Below, piece after piece: positions 41,882 through 50,932 of a stretch of 64,000 nucleotides of DNA. Source of the DNA: an uncultured bacterium. Lineage in GTDB: Bacteria; Verrucomicrobiota; Kiritimatiellia; RFP12; CAIWXQ01. Under the pieces are notes generated by a model that worked only from the letters and a program-made list of their open reading frames with translations, was not told the origin of the DNA and did not search any database. The stretch covers positions 151,303 through 215,302 of the forward strand of contig CAIWXQ010000001.1 of NCBI GenBank assembly GCA_903916675.1, written 5' to 3'. Every line of letters begins with the position of its first letter. Position 1 is the first letter of the stretch. The position numbers and the translations under genes were made by a program.

Positions 41882-44029
41882 TCAGCCGGCCGGCGGACCG
41901 ATCCAGGCGCGGACAGCTTCGTCGAGCGGCTCCACGGCTGTCACGGTGACGGTCTCGTCGCCCTTCTCGCCGGGGACCTGCGCAGAGGCGCCGGGGCGGC
42001 ACCCTTCCAGGCACTGCGCCATGCGGCTCTTGCAGGAGATGATGTTGAGCGCTTCGTCGCGGTCCCACTCGCCGAGGATGGAGAACTGGGCGGTGCGGCC
42101 GTCGGCGTAGGCCAGGCGCACGCACACGCCCCTGCCGACGGCCTCCGTAGGCGCGCCGGCAAAGTCGGTCCCCTGCACCTGCTTGAGCTCCTGGTCCATC
42201 TCGGACTGGCGCTGCAGCAGGAGCGACTGCGCGTGCTTGGCCGCGTGGTACTCGAAGTTCTCCCGCAGGTCGCCGTAGCTGCGCGCCACGGCAATGTCCT
42301 GGCTGGACTTGGGCAGCTCGATCTCGACGAGGCGCTTGTAATGCGTGCGGCGTTCCAGCAGGCTGCGCCAGGAGGTCAGGCGCCGGGTCGGCCCGGACAC
42401 GGGGCCTGCGCCATCGGTGGCGCGCCGCCGCTCGGCGAGGGAGGGGTCGAACTTGACCATGCGCCCCATCAGCGAGCGCTGGGTGACTGGATCCCAGGCG
42501 GAGGAAGCCTGGAGGCGGTCAAAGAGCGCGCTGCGGCCGTTGGCATCGAGCTCCTCCTGGATGGCGGAGAACCACTTGGCGTTCTCGAAGAGCTGGCGCA
42601 TGTGGTTCTGCATGCGCAGTTCCTCTCCGGAGAGCGGCGTCTCGATCAGGAGGATCGCATGGGCCAGCAGCTCGGCCAGCCCCGGCAGCGGCCAGTCGGC
42701 GAGGATGTCGCGGTGGCGGAAGACCCACACCACGAGGGTGGGCGGCGCCTGGGGGGAGAGGAGCAGCTCGCGGCAGCGCTGCTGCGCCGCGGCGAGCGCG
42801 GGTCCCTGGCGCAGCGCCTCCAGCGTCTCGCTTAGCAGGGCAAAGGTCATTTCGGGCAGCACGGCGAGCAGGCGGGTCGGGCCCTCGGCATCGGCCAGCA
42901 GCAGGCGGATCATGCGCTCCGTGTCGCGGCCGGTCATGCGCTCCGCCGCCAGCAGGAAGCGGTTCCGCTCCCAGAGGTGCGCGCGCAGCTCGGCCGGCGG
43001 AACGGCCTCGAGGCGCGTGCGCTCCATCAGCGCCGCCAGGCGCGCGTAGAGGGCTGGATCGGCGTTGTAGGCGCCCTTGGCCGCGAACGCGAGGCGGTCG
43101 AGCAGCGCCGGCCGCGCGGCCTCGTCGAATGCGCCATCGGCCGCCTCGCAGAACGCCTCCACGCCGGTAAGGATCTTCTCCGGGTCGCGCTCGCGGGCGA
43201 AATTGGCCACCCAGGACGGCCCGTAGCTGCGCGCCTGGGCGTGCAGGATGATCGGCTCGCTGCGCTTGGCAGGCATCTCCACCAGCGGGTCGGCCTTGAG
43301 ACCCTTGCGCGCCCGCTCCCAGAAGGACTTCCAGCCTGCTGGCGCGAGGATGCCGTTCTCGGTCAGGAGCTGCTCCATGCGCACGGCGGAGAGCGCGCCA
43401 AAGCTGCGCAGGGCCATGCGGGCGACCTCTTCGGGCTGTTCGGCGACGAGGCGCGCGACAGCGGCCGGGTCGCGGTGGCAGAGCGCCAGCAGGTGCGAGG
43501 GGCTGATCGGCGAGAGGGCTTCTGCCGCGTGGGCGAAGGCGACCGCGTGGCCGGGCTTGCGCGCGAAGTCGATCGTGATCTTGCGGTAGAAGGCGTCGAC
43601 CCGCTTGACCTCGCCGAAGCCCCAGGTCTTGTCGAGGAACATGGCGCCGGGCTGGCAGGAGAGCAGCAGCTCGAGCCGGCGGAGCGCCTCGGCCGGCGTG
43701 TGCTCGCCAAAGCCGGCGGCCTCGAAGAAGGAGGCTGCGTCGCGCTCCTTCCAGGTTTCGGCCAGCAGCTCGCGGCAGTAGAGGCCGAAGGCGCGGTCCT
43801 GCGCGCGACCCTCGGCGCGGAAACGCAGCAGGCGCAGGAGCCCGTCGCGGTCCGAGGCTTCGACCAGTGCGTCCTCCATCAACTGCAGCGTGTTGGCCAC
43901 GGCAGCAGTCTGGCCGGCGGCCTGCTGGACGCGCACGTCCGACAGCAGGGTGTCGACGGGAATGGGCCGCATCTCCAGCGCCGCCAGCAGCTGTGCCTCC
44001 TGCTGGGCATCGACGGGGTCATTGGGCAT
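41882..44029 (-). CDS. greA: Long-form GreA-like transcription elongation factor (chlamydial type)
   Basis: A 715-aa protein, four to five times the 158 aa of E. coli GreA. The last 160 residues are GreA-like: RTHYKRLVEIELPKSSQDIA then VARSYGDLRENFEYHAAKHA with the acidic coiled-coil tip (D and E), followed by the FKBP-like C domain (YADGRTAQFSILGEWDRDEA). The first 550 residues are alpha-helical repeats and include MFLDKTWGFGEVKRVDAFYR. The same long form is known from Chlamydia, where GreA is also about 715 aa. It should rescue backtracked RNA polymerase; the helical extension's role is unknown. SD GGAG precedes the ATG. Confidence 0.85.
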   Translation of the reverse strand: MPNDPVDAQQEAQLLAALEMRPIPVDTLLSDVRVQQAAGQTAAVANTLQLMEDALVEASDRDGLLRLLRFRAEGRAQDRAFGLYCRELLAETWKERDAASFFEAAGFGEHTPAEALRRLELLLSCQPGAMFLDKTWGFGEVKRVDAFYRKITIDFARKPGHAVAFAHAAEALSPISPSHLLALCHRDPAAVARLVAEQPEEVARMALRSFGALSAVRMEQLLTENGILAPAGWKSFWERARKGLKADPLVEMPAKRSEPIILHAQARSYGPSWVANFARERDPEKILTGVEAFCEAADGAFDEAARPALLDRLAFAAKGAYNADPALYARLAALMERTRLEAVPPAELRAHLWERNRFLLAAERMTGRDTERMIRLLLADAEGPTRLLAVLPEMTFALLSETLEALRQGPALAAAQQRCRELLLSPQAPPTLVVWVFRHRDILADWPLPGLAELLAHAILLIETPLSGEELRMQNHMRQLFENAKWFSAIQEELDANGRSALFDRLQASSAWDPVTQRSLMGRMVKFDPSLAERRRATDGAGPVSGPTRRLTSWRSLLERRTHYKRLVEIELPKSSQDIAVARSYGDLRENFEYHAAKHAQSLLLQRQSEMDQELKQVQGTDFAGAPTEAVGRGVCVRLAYADGRTAQFSILGEWDRDEALNIISCKSRMAQCLEGCRPGASAQVPGEKGDETVTVTAVEPLDEAVRAWIGPPAG

Positions 44030-44203
44030 GAGGTATTCTCCCAGGGGCAGCCGGCGCGATCAGGCACCACCGGCAAATGCGAACAAAGAGAATAGCACAC
44101 AGAAGAGGGTATGGCAAAGAACGGTTCAGCGTCACGTTGACAGGGTCTTGCGGCTGCCGTACACTACTCAAATTCCCTTGCGGGAAGGATAGGAGAGCCG
44201 CCG

Positions 44204-44749
44204 ATGCCCTACCTGGTTATCATGGAAGGCCCCCTGAAAGGTCGCCGCTTCGCCCTTGCTGATGGCGCCACCCGCATCGGCCGGATTTCCGGGAACCACA
44301 TCGTGCTGGACAACGGTTCGATCTCGAGCGGACACGCGGAGATCACCCGGACCGCCGAGGGGTTCCGGCTGCGCGACCTCGATTCCACCAACGGCACGCG
44401 CGTCAACGACCACCGCATCACGGACACGCTCCTGTTCCGCAACGACCAGATTGTCTTCGGCGATCTGCCGGCGGTGTTCGAGGGCGATGACGCGCCCGTC
44501 CGGCAGGAACAGGCCAAGTCTCCGGCCGCGCCAGCGGCTATTGCACCGGCAGCTGCTGCGCCGGCGCCTGTGGCCCGTCCGCCGATCGTGGTGTCATCCG
44601 CCACGGGCAAGCGCGCAACCGTCCGCCTGCCACCGGACTTCCGGAAGCGTCGCGATCTGCGGGTGTTCTGGATCGCGATGATCTTGCTGCTGCTGGTCCT
44701 GATCGGCTTTGCCGGCCTGCGGTTCTACCACACCGTGTTTGCCCGGTGA
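44204..44749 (+). CDS. FHA-domain protein with C-terminal membrane anchor
   Basis: A 181-aa protein. Residues 1-95 are an FHA domain: RRFALADGATRIGRISGNHI, SISSGHAEI, and DLDSTNGTRVNDHRI, with the RIG, S-x-x-H and NGT residues that bind phosphothreonine. An Ala/Pro-rich linker (residues 103-128) follows, then a polar patch and a single hydrophobic helix FWIAMILLLLVLIGFAGL near the C terminus. The FHA domain therefore should face the cytosol, attached to the inner membrane, and read Thr phosphorylation by a Ser/Thr kinase that is not in the window. Confidence 0.85.
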   Translation: MPYLVIMEGPLKGRRFALADGATRIGRISGNHIVLDNGSISSGHAEITRTAEGFRLRDLDSTNGTRVNDHRITDTLLFRNDQIVFGDLPAVFEGDDAPVRQEQAKSPAAPAAIAPAAAAPAPVARPPIVVSSATGKRATVRLPPDFRKRRDLRVFWIAMILLLLVLIGFAGLRFYHTVFAR

Positions 44750-44778
44750 GCTGTCGAGCCTTGCGCAAAAGCGTCCGG

Positions 44779-45784
44779 CTACTGCATCCACCCGCGAAAG
44801 CTCTCCCGCGCCAGCGGAACCACCATCCGCTCCTCTGTCGTCCCTCCGCGTGCCACGCCGACCCGTATGGGTGCGCCATCCTCGTGGTGGTCGGTATAGG
44901 CGGCGCAGACGCCGCAGGCCAGTGCCACGTCCGCAGGCGACGGATTTCCCGGCAGCAGCAGCGTGGGACCTGGCACGGTCAGCGACCAGATCCGCGTGTC
45001 GTCCGGCAGCGCGGCCCCGGCCAGCGTCTCGTTATCCACCTGGTCGCGCCCGACCACGCACTTGGCGCCACCCGGCAGCCGCAGGTGGCGGCCGGTGCAC
45101 AGCAGCAGGAGCTGCCGCCGCCCAGCCAACCCCTCATGGTCCATCAGATCCCTGAGCTTGCGGCAGAAGCCGGGCTCGGTCAGCTGGCAGCCGCCGGCCG
45201 GCGAGGGGGTATTCGCGAATGCCGTACTGGCGCGCCAGCGCCATCTGCGCCTTGCGCGAGCGGCCTTGCAGCGCCAGCAGGCGCGCGCGGTCCACCCACC
45301 CGCGGCGTTCCGGCTCCGTCGCCGGCAGGAGCTGCGCGCAGAGCGGCCGCACCAGCAGGTCTGCGCAGCCGCAATCCGTTGCCACGATCCGCAGCGAGCG
45401 TCCGTTCTGCGACATGGGGCGCTGGTTCAGCACCTCGCCCGTGGCCAGGAAGTCGAAGCCCAGCTCAGGCAGCAGCGCGCCGGCGCGCCGGATCATGCGC
45501 GCATGACAGTCGATGCACGGGTTCATGGCCCCGCCGTAGCCGTGGGGCGGATGCTGCACCAGCTGCACGATGTCGTCCGTGAAATCCACCACGTGCAGGC
45601 GGACGCCCACCCCCTGCGCCGCTTTGCGCGCGGCGCGGCTGCTGAAGAAGGGGCTCTCGAACACCACGGCTTCGACGTGCACACCCTGCGCGCGCAGCAC
45701 GCAGATCGCCAGCGTGCTGTCGAGGCCGCCGGAGAGCAGGCACAGGGCGCGCCCCGCGCGGGGCTCTGCCGTCGGTTCATTCAT
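44779..45784 (-). pseudogene. ThiI-like PP-loop ATPase with C-terminal NFACT-R-like domain, frameshifted
   Basis: Starting MNEPTAEPRAGRALCLLSGG and then LDST, the PP-loop ATP site is intact. GGAMNPCIDCHARMIRRAGA carries the CxxC characteristic of tRNA thiolation enzymes, and FLATGEVLNQRPMSQN follows. The frame fails near 45197: CCGGCCGG contains one base too many, and continuing in the next frame gives the expected QLTEPGFCRKLRDLMDHEGL and an NFACT-R-like tail (GRHLRLPGGAKCVVGRDQVD, DVALACGVCAAYTDHHEDG). Together the two frames make one protein of about 334 aa. A real frameshift or a sequencing error cannot be distinguished here. If intact it would thiolate tRNA. Confidence 0.65.
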
Positions 45785-45822
45785 GGCCGGGGATCCTACC
45801 CCAAACGCCGTTAACTTCCACC

Positions 45823-45852
45823 TTGATTTTTGCGCTTCCGCCGGCCTATACT
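45823..45852 (+). promoter_or_regulatory. Promoter of tRNA-Asp
   Basis: TTGATT (45823-45828) and TATACT (45847-45852) are spaced by 18 bases, and the tRNA begins 18 bases after the -10 element. Confidence 0.6.
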
Positions 45853-45869
45853 CCGGACCTGCTTTTTGC

Positions 45870-45946
45870 GGGGACGTGGCGCAATTGGTTAGCGCACCGG
45901 ACTGTCGATCCGGAAGTTGCGGGTTCGAACCCCGTCGTCCTCGCCA
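45870..45946 (+). tRNA. tRNA-Asp (GTC)
   Basis: The 77-base cloverleaf has acceptor arm GGGGACG/CGTCCTC, D-arm GCGC/GCGC, anticodon stem CCGGA/TCCGG around CTGTCGA (anticodon GTC), T-arm with GGTTCGAACC, discriminator G and encoded CCA at 45944-45946. T-run follows as a terminator. FolE starts 32 bases downstream. Confidence 0.97.
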
Positions 45947-45978
45947 TTTTTTCCCGTGGTTGTCGCGCCCCGCCCGCC

Positions 45979-46557
45979 ATGCGCAAGCCCAACGCCAAAC
46001 GGATCGAGCAGCTCATCCGGCAACTGCTGGTCGAACTCGGCGAGAATCCGCGGCGCGAAGGGCTGCGCGCCACGCCCGCACGCGTGGCCCGGTCCTACGA
46101 GTTCCTGACCGGCGGCTACCGCCAGACGCCCCGCCGCGTGATCAACGGCGCGGTCTTTGCCTCGCACACGAACAACATGATCATCGTGCGCGACATCGAG
46201 GTCTATTCCCTTTGCGAGCACCACATGCTGCCGTTCTACGGCCGCTGCCACGTCGGTTACGTGGCGCAGGACAAGGTTGTGGGCGTCAGCAAGATCGCGC
46301 GGCTGGTGGACTGTTTCGCGCGCCGGCTGCAGGTGCAGGAGCGCCTCACCGCGCAGATCGCGGACGCCGTGATGGAGACCGCAAATGCCGAGGGCGTGGG
46401 CGTGGTCATGGAGTGCCGCCACCTCTGCATGATGATGCGCGGCGTCGAAAAGCAGAACTCCGTGATGACCACCTCCTCCGTGCTGGGCAGCTTCCGCCGC
46501 AACAGCGCCACCCGCGCCGAGTTCCTCGGCCTCATCAATGCGCCCTTCCGGGGGTAG
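45979..46557 (+). CDS. folE: GTP cyclohydrolase I (FolE)
   Basis: A 192-aa enzyme starting MRKPNAKRIEQLIRQLLVEL. VYSLCEHHMLPFYGRCHVGY and MECRHLCMMMRGVEKQNSVM contain the zinc-binding Cys/His/Cys ligands and the catalytic His residues of the type I enzyme. VGVSKIARLVDCFARRLQVQ is the family's signature helix. It converts GTP to dihydroneopterin triphosphate, for folate and possibly queuosine. The start was chosen because the frame upstream overlaps the tRNA. Confidence 0.95.
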   Translation: MRKPNAKRIEQLIRQLLVELGENPRREGLRATPARVARSYEFLTGGYRQTPRRVINGAVFASHTNNMIIVRDIEVYSLCEHHMLPFYGRCHVGYVAQDKVVGVSKIARLVDCFARRLQVQERLTAQIADAVMETANAEGVGVVMECRHLCMMMRGVEKQNSVMTTSSVLGSFRRNSATRAEFLGLINAPFRG

Positions 46558-46674
46558 CAGGGAAGGCGGGTAGCAGTTTAGGATGTTAGACTGTTAGGCC
46601 AACGGTGGAGTTCAAGGTGTTGACGATGGCGTTACCCAACAGCCTGACAGTCTAACCCGCTAACAGCCTCTTTT

Positions 46675-47553
46675 ATGAACCCTGGCTCTTTCTACGGCAA
46701 GATCGGCTTCATCGGCACCGGCGTCATGGGGCGATCCATGGCCGGGCACCTGCTGTCGGCCGGCTGCGCCCTGCGCGTCTTCAACCGCACCCGCGCCAAG
46801 GCGGAGGATCTCCTGCGGCGCGGCGCTGTCTGGTGCGACACCCCTGCCGCAGTGGCTGCCGCGTGCGACGTGGTCTTCACGATCGTCGGCTTTCCAAAGG
46901 ACGTGGAGGAGGTCTACCTCGGCACGCAGGGCCTGGTGGCGCACACCCGGCCCGGCGCGGTGCTGGTCGACATGACCACCTCCAGCCCCGAACTGGCGCA
47001 GCGGATCGCGACCGCTGCTGCGGCCCGCGGCGTGCAGGCGCTGGATGCGCCGGTCACGGGCGGGGACACGGGGGCGCGCGAGGCCACGCTCACCATCCTG
47101 GTTGGCGGCGAGGAGGCGGCTGTGGCGCGCGTCCGGCCGCTGCTGACGCTTCTGGGGAAGAAGATTGTGCGCCTCGGCCCTGCCGGCGCCGGACAACATG
47201 CCAAGCTCGCCAACCAGATCGCCATTGCCGGCGCGATCCAGGGCGTTTGCGAGGCGCTGGCCTACGCGCAGCGCATGGGGCTCGACGCGGCGGCGCTGCT
47301 CGAGGCGATCGATTCCGGCGCGGCCGGGAGCTGGCAGTTGCGTACCTGCGGCCCCCGGATGCTGGCCAACGATTTTGCGCCCGGATTCTTCGTGAAGCAT
47401 TTCGTCAAGGACATGACCCTGGCCCAGGAGGCGGCCGCGCGCGCCGGTCTCGACCTGCCGGCGCTGCAACTCGCCCTCGCGCGCTACGCCCGCCTCGCGG
47501 GAACCGGCGGCGCGGAACTCGGCACGCAGGGGCTTTTCCGGGAATACTCCTGA
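46675..47553 (+). CDS. 3-hydroxyisobutyrate dehydrogenase-like NAD(P)-dependent beta-hydroxyacid reductase
   Basis: A 292-aa enzyme. KIGFIGTGVMGRSMAGHLLS is the Rossmann NAD(P) loop, and DAPVTGGDTGAREATL is the family substrate-binding loop. GPAGAGQHAKLANQIAIAGA holds the catalytic Lys and neighbouring Asn, and FAPGFFVKHFVKDMTLAQEA ends the helical dimer domain. Members act on 3-hydroxyisobutyrate, tartronate semialdehyde or related acids; which one is not predictable. The region before it (46558-46674) carries inverted CTAACAGCCTG/GTTAGACTGTT tracts. Confidence 0.85.
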   Translation: MNPGSFYGKIGFIGTGVMGRSMAGHLLSAGCALRVFNRTRAKAEDLLRRGAVWCDTPAAVAAACDVVFTIVGFPKDVEEVYLGTQGLVAHTRPGAVLVDMTTSSPELAQRIATAAAARGVQALDAPVTGGDTGAREATLTILVGGEEAAVARVRPLLTLLGKKIVRLGPAGAGQHAKLANQIAIAGAIQGVCEALAYAQRMGLDAAALLEAIDSGAAGSWQLRTCGPRMLANDFAPGFFVKHFVKDMTLAQEAAARAGLDLPALQLALARYARLAGTGGAELGTQGLFREYS

Positions 47554-47667
47554 TCGGCCCGATTGGTCTGATTGGCCCTATTCTTTACCCCCCCATTCTG
47601 CTATTTTTGCCCTGAACGCAGCTGAAACGCGCCTGTCCCGGGAACGCGCAACGCGAGGGTACGCATC

Positions 47668-48744
47668 ATGGATTCGACCGCCCTGGAGCTCCTGAAGAAA
47701 CTGGTCGCCATCCCCACGCCGTCCGGGTGGGAGGCGGACGGCATGAATCTGCTGGCGCGCTACGTGAAGCCCTACGCCCGGCAGGTCGCGATCGACACCC
47801 ACGGCAACCTGCGCGTGGGCGTCAACCCCCGCGCCAAGGTGCGCGTGATGATCGACGGCCACTGCGACGAAATCGGCTTCATGGTGCAGTACATCGACGA
47901 GAAGGGGTTTCTTTTCCTGACCGCGCTTGGCGGGGTCACCACCCAGCAGCTGGCCGGCGAGCGGATCATCATCCAGGGTCGCCAGGGGCCGGTGAACGGC
48001 GTCTTCGGCGTCACGCCGCCCCATCTGCTCAAGGCCGACGAGGTCAAGAAGGTCGCGCCGCAGGACCTCACGGACGCCAGCGTGGACATTGGCGCCTCGA
48101 GCCGCGAGGAGGCTGAGAAGCTTGTCGAGCTGGGCGCGCCTGCCGTGATCGATGCGGGCTGGCGGCCGCTGGCCGGCGACCGCGTGGCCTGCCGCGGCTT
48201 TGACGACCGCATCGGCGCGTTCATCGTGATGGAGGCTGTGCGCCGCCTGCACGGCAAGCCGCTCAAGGTGGCGCTGCACGCGGTTGCGAGCGTGCAGGAG
48301 GAACTCGGCCTGGTGGGCGCCACCACGGCGGCGTACGACATCCAGCCGCACGCCGGCATCTCCGTGGATGTCGGCTTTGCCTCGGACTGCCCCCGGCACG
48401 AGAAGAAGCTTGTCGGCGACGTGGCGCTCGGCAAGGGGCCGATCCTCGTCTGCGGCCCCACCTACCACCCCAAGATGCAGGCGCTCATCCTCGAGGCAGC
48501 CAAGAGCCGGGCGATCCCCGTGCAGCGCCAGGTGCGCTCCCGCGGCGCAGGCACGACAGCCTGGCCCATGCGCCTGGTGCGCTCCGGCGCGGCCGTGGGG
48601 CTGCTGAGCATCCCGCTGCGCTACATGCACAGCCCTGTGGAAGTGCTCAGTCTCGGCGACGTCGAGCAGGCCATCGAGCTGCTCGTGGCCACGCTCCTGT
48701 CCATGCCTGCCAACGTCAACTTTCGCCGGCCGCAGCCGGAATAA
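47668..48744 (+). CDS. M42-family aminopeptidase
   Basis: A 358-aa zinc-dependent peptidase. MIDGHCDEIGFMVQYIDEKG has the first metal His-x-Asp, VQEELGLVGATTAAY holds the catalytic Glu pair, and SVDVGFASDCP and CGPTYHPKM follow as in the FrvX/PepA-type enzymes (glutamyl aminopeptidase or deblocking aminopeptidase). These form large tetrahedral dodecamers in the cytosol and trim peptides. GAGGG precedes the ATG at 10 bases. Confidence 0.85.
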   Translation: MDSTALELLKKLVAIPTPSGWEADGMNLLARYVKPYARQVAIDTHGNLRVGVNPRAKVRVMIDGHCDEIGFMVQYIDEKGFLFLTALGGVTTQQLAGERIIIQGRQGPVNGVFGVTPPHLLKADEVKKVAPQDLTDASVDIGASSREEAEKLVELGAPAVIDAGWRPLAGDRVACRGFDDRIGAFIVMEAVRRLHGKPLKVALHAVASVQEELGLVGATTAAYDIQPHAGISVDVGFASDCPRHEKKLVGDVALGKGPILVCGPTYHPKMQALILEAAKSRAIPVQRQVRSRGAGTTAWPMRLVRSGAAVGLLSIPLRYMHSPVEVLSLGDVEQAIELLVATLLSMPANVNFRRPQPE

Positions 48745-48855
48745 GCCGGAATAAGCCCAAAAAAGGCTTGGCAGACAAACCGGAATGAGCAACTATCTGC
48801 CAAACCAAGCCGTCGCAGGCGGCTGAAGACCTGCCAGGAAGAAGGGGATCGCACC

Positions 48856-49482
48856 ATGCAGACGAACGAGAGCATTTGTCAGGCCCTGATGAAGGGTCGC
48901 GCGGCCGAGGTGAAGCAGCTGGTGTCGCAGGCACTGGCCGAGGGGATTCCGCCCGCGGAGATCCTGAACAACGGCCTGCTGCAGGGCATGGGAATCATCG
49001 GTGGCAAGTTTAAGAAGAACGAGGTCTACGTCCCCGAGGTGCTGATCGCCGCGCGCGCCATGAAGGCCGGCATGGAAGTCCTGAAGCCCCGGCTCGTGGC
49101 AGCTGGCGTGCAGCCGCTGGCCACCGCCATTGTCGGTACGGTCAAGGGCGACCTGCACGACATCGGCAAGAACCTCGTTTGCATGATGCTCGAGGGCGCC
49201 GGCTTCAAGGTTGTGGACATTGGCATCGACGTCTCGGCGGAGAAGTTTGCGCAGGCAGCCAAGGACAACCAGGCGCAGGTGGTCGGCGTCTCCGCGCTGC
49301 TCACCACCACCATGGTCAACATGAAGCCGGTGGTGGACGCCATGAAGGCCTCCGGTACGACGGCCAAGGTCATGATCGGCGGCGCGCCCGTGACCCAGGC
49401 GTTCTGCGACGAGATCGGCGCCGACGGCTACGCCCCGGATGCCGCCTCTGCCGCGGACCTAGCCAAGAAGCTCCTGCAGTAA
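48856..49482 (+). CDS. Corrinoid (B12-binding) protein of a methyltransferase system
   Basis: A 208-aa protein with the two-part layout of MtmC/MtbC: a helical cap domain (residues 1-85, PAEILNNGLLQGMGIIGGKF) and a B12-binding domain that contains GDLHDIGKNLVCMMLEGAGF, the D-x-H-x-x-G motif whose His is the cobalt ligand. VVGVSALLTTTMVNMKPVVD and MIGGAPVTQAFCDEIGADGY are the remaining signature loops. It carries methyl groups between a substrate-specific methyltransferase and an acceptor enzyme. The two UroD-like proteins at 18487 and 54072 are candidate partners. Confidence 0.9.
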   Translation: MQTNESICQALMKGRAAEVKQLVSQALAEGIPPAEILNNGLLQGMGIIGGKFKKNEVYVPEVLIAARAMKAGMEVLKPRLVAAGVQPLATAIVGTVKGDLHDIGKNLVCMMLEGAGFKVVDIGIDVSAEKFAQAAKDNQAQVVGVSALLTTTMVNMKPVVDAMKASGTTAKVMIGGAPVTQAFCDEIGADGYAPDAASAADLAKKLLQ

Positions 49483-49507
49483 CGCGCCGGCAAACGCGTG
49501 CCAATGA

Positions 49508-49545
49508 AGGGCGGACGAGCGATCGTCCGCCCTTTGGTTATTGCA
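49508..49545 (+). terminator. Rho-independent terminator after the corrinoid protein gene
   Basis: A perfect 11-base stem (AGGGCGGACGA and its complement) around GCGA is followed by TTGGTTATTG. It lies 25 bases after the stop. Confidence 0.8.
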
Positions 49546-49570
49546 GGGAGCGAAGCAGAACCTACCCGCC

Positions 49571-50929
49571 TCATTTTGCCGTACGCAGATCCAGGCACTT
49601 CATGACCGCATGATCGCGGACAATCAGCCTGCCGTCGGCGAAAGCCATGCAGGCCCAGATTTCGCCGCCTTTCTGGTCCAGGACTTTGGCTTCGGCCAAC
49701 TGCTTGTACGCGCGCGGATTCGCCTCGGCCAGGCGCAGCATGCCGGTCTCGCCGTTCAGGCCGATCAGCAGGTCATCAACCAGAATGAACCCGCCCAACT
49801 CGAAAGAGGGCTGGTTGCCGGTCTGCCACTGCGTATGCCCTTCCAGATCGAGACAGACCAAGCCGTTTTTAGGCGACTGGACACTGCTGCCGTTGCCGTA
49901 CAGATAGCCCTGATACAGGATGGGCGTGTGCATGTGGCTGGAAAAACCGGCGCCGGCTTGCCTGGCTGTTGATGGTGTTTCCGGACTCTTGCCATCTGCG
50001 GAAGCATTGAAGAGCATGCGTGCGGCAAAGCCACCAGCCTGCGCCTCGACCTGGATCATGGCGCTGTTCGCTTTGTAGCCGCCGGTGATAAAGAAGCGGC
50101 CATCGCCCAGCGGGACCGGTTCCACAACCGGCGCCTGGCACCGCCAGCCGCCTTGACTCCAAAGAACCTTTCCATCCGCGGGGTCCAATCCGTAGAGGGT
50201 GCAATTGTGTTTGCCGTCATTGCCCAGGAACAGGATTTGATCCCGCTCGCCAATCCGGGCAATCAGGGGAGAAGAAAACGAGGCTGTATTGCCCCCCAGC
50301 GGTACGGAGCGCCAGAGTTCCTTGCCTGTGGTTTTATCGCAAGCCACCAGGCCGGAGTCATCGTTCAGCGGCGTCACAATCAGCATCTGCTGGTAGAGCA
50401 GGGGAGCCTGACTATAGCCGTAATGTGGTGCGCGTGATTTGGCACGCGAGAAGTCGGTTAACAAAGAGTGCGACCAGACCAGAGCGTGTGTGGTCTTGTC
50501 AACGCACCGCACCTGGCCCCCGCCACCCAAGGTAAAAACGAATCGAGCATCCACGCAGGGCGTCCCCCGCGAACCCGGATACGATAGCGGTTCGTAAGGT
50601 GCGTCATAGGCCAGCGACCAGGCTTCCTTGCCCGTTTGCAGATCGATGCAGCGCAAAATGTCCTGGGCTGGCTTGGCTTCTCCAGTGGCGGTCTTTTCGT
50701 GGATGCGATCCAGGATGTAGACCTTGCCACCATCGATTACGCAGGAGGCAAAGCCGGCGCCCAGCTTGCATTCCCAGAGGAGCTTGGGGCCTTCCGGGGG
50801 CCAACTGCGTGCCAGATGGCCATCAGTTGTTGCCCCGTTGCGGTTGGGGCCGAGGAACTGAGGCCAGTCCATAGCAGAGGCAACTGTCGCCAATACGATA
50901 AGCCCGATCACAGTCAAACTTCGAGGCAT
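49571..50929 (-). CDS. Exported PQQ-like beta-propeller (BamB-like)
   Basis: A 452-aa protein starting MPRSLTVIGLIVLATVASAM, a signal peptide, then DWPQFLGPNRNGATTDGHLA, the N-terminal signature of the PQQ-type family common in PVC bacteria. Propeller strands include VGKVYILDRIHEKTATGEA-like and CIDLQTGKEAWSLAYDAPYE, ACDKTTGKELWRSVPLG, and YGLDPADGKVLWSQGGWRC. GGAG lies seven bases before the ATG. Its role is unknown; BamB itself is an outer membrane assembly factor, but this class is broader. It is the second such gene in the window. Confidence 0.8.
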   Translation of the reverse strand: MPRSLTVIGLIVLATVASAMDWPQFLGPNRNGATTDGHLARSWPPEGPKLLWECKLGAGFASCVIDGGKVYILDRIHEKTATGEAKPAQDILRCIDLQTGKEAWSLAYDAPYEPLSYPGSRGTPCVDARFVFTLGGGGQVRCVDKTTHALVWSHSLLTDFSRAKSRAPHYGYSQAPLLYQQMLIVTPLNDDSGLVACDKTTGKELWRSVPLGGNTASFSSPLIARIGERDQILFLGNDGKHNCTLYGLDPADGKVLWSQGGWRCQAPVVEPVPLGDGRFFITGGYKANSAMIQVEAQAGGFAARMLFNASADGKSPETPSTARQAGAGFSSHMHTPILYQGYLYGNGSSVQSPKNGLVCLDLEGHTQWQTGNQPSFELGGFILVDDLLIGLNGETGMLRLAEANPRAYKQLAEAKVLDQKGGEIWACMAFADGRLIVRDHAVMKCLDLRTAK

Positions 50930-50932
50930 CAC

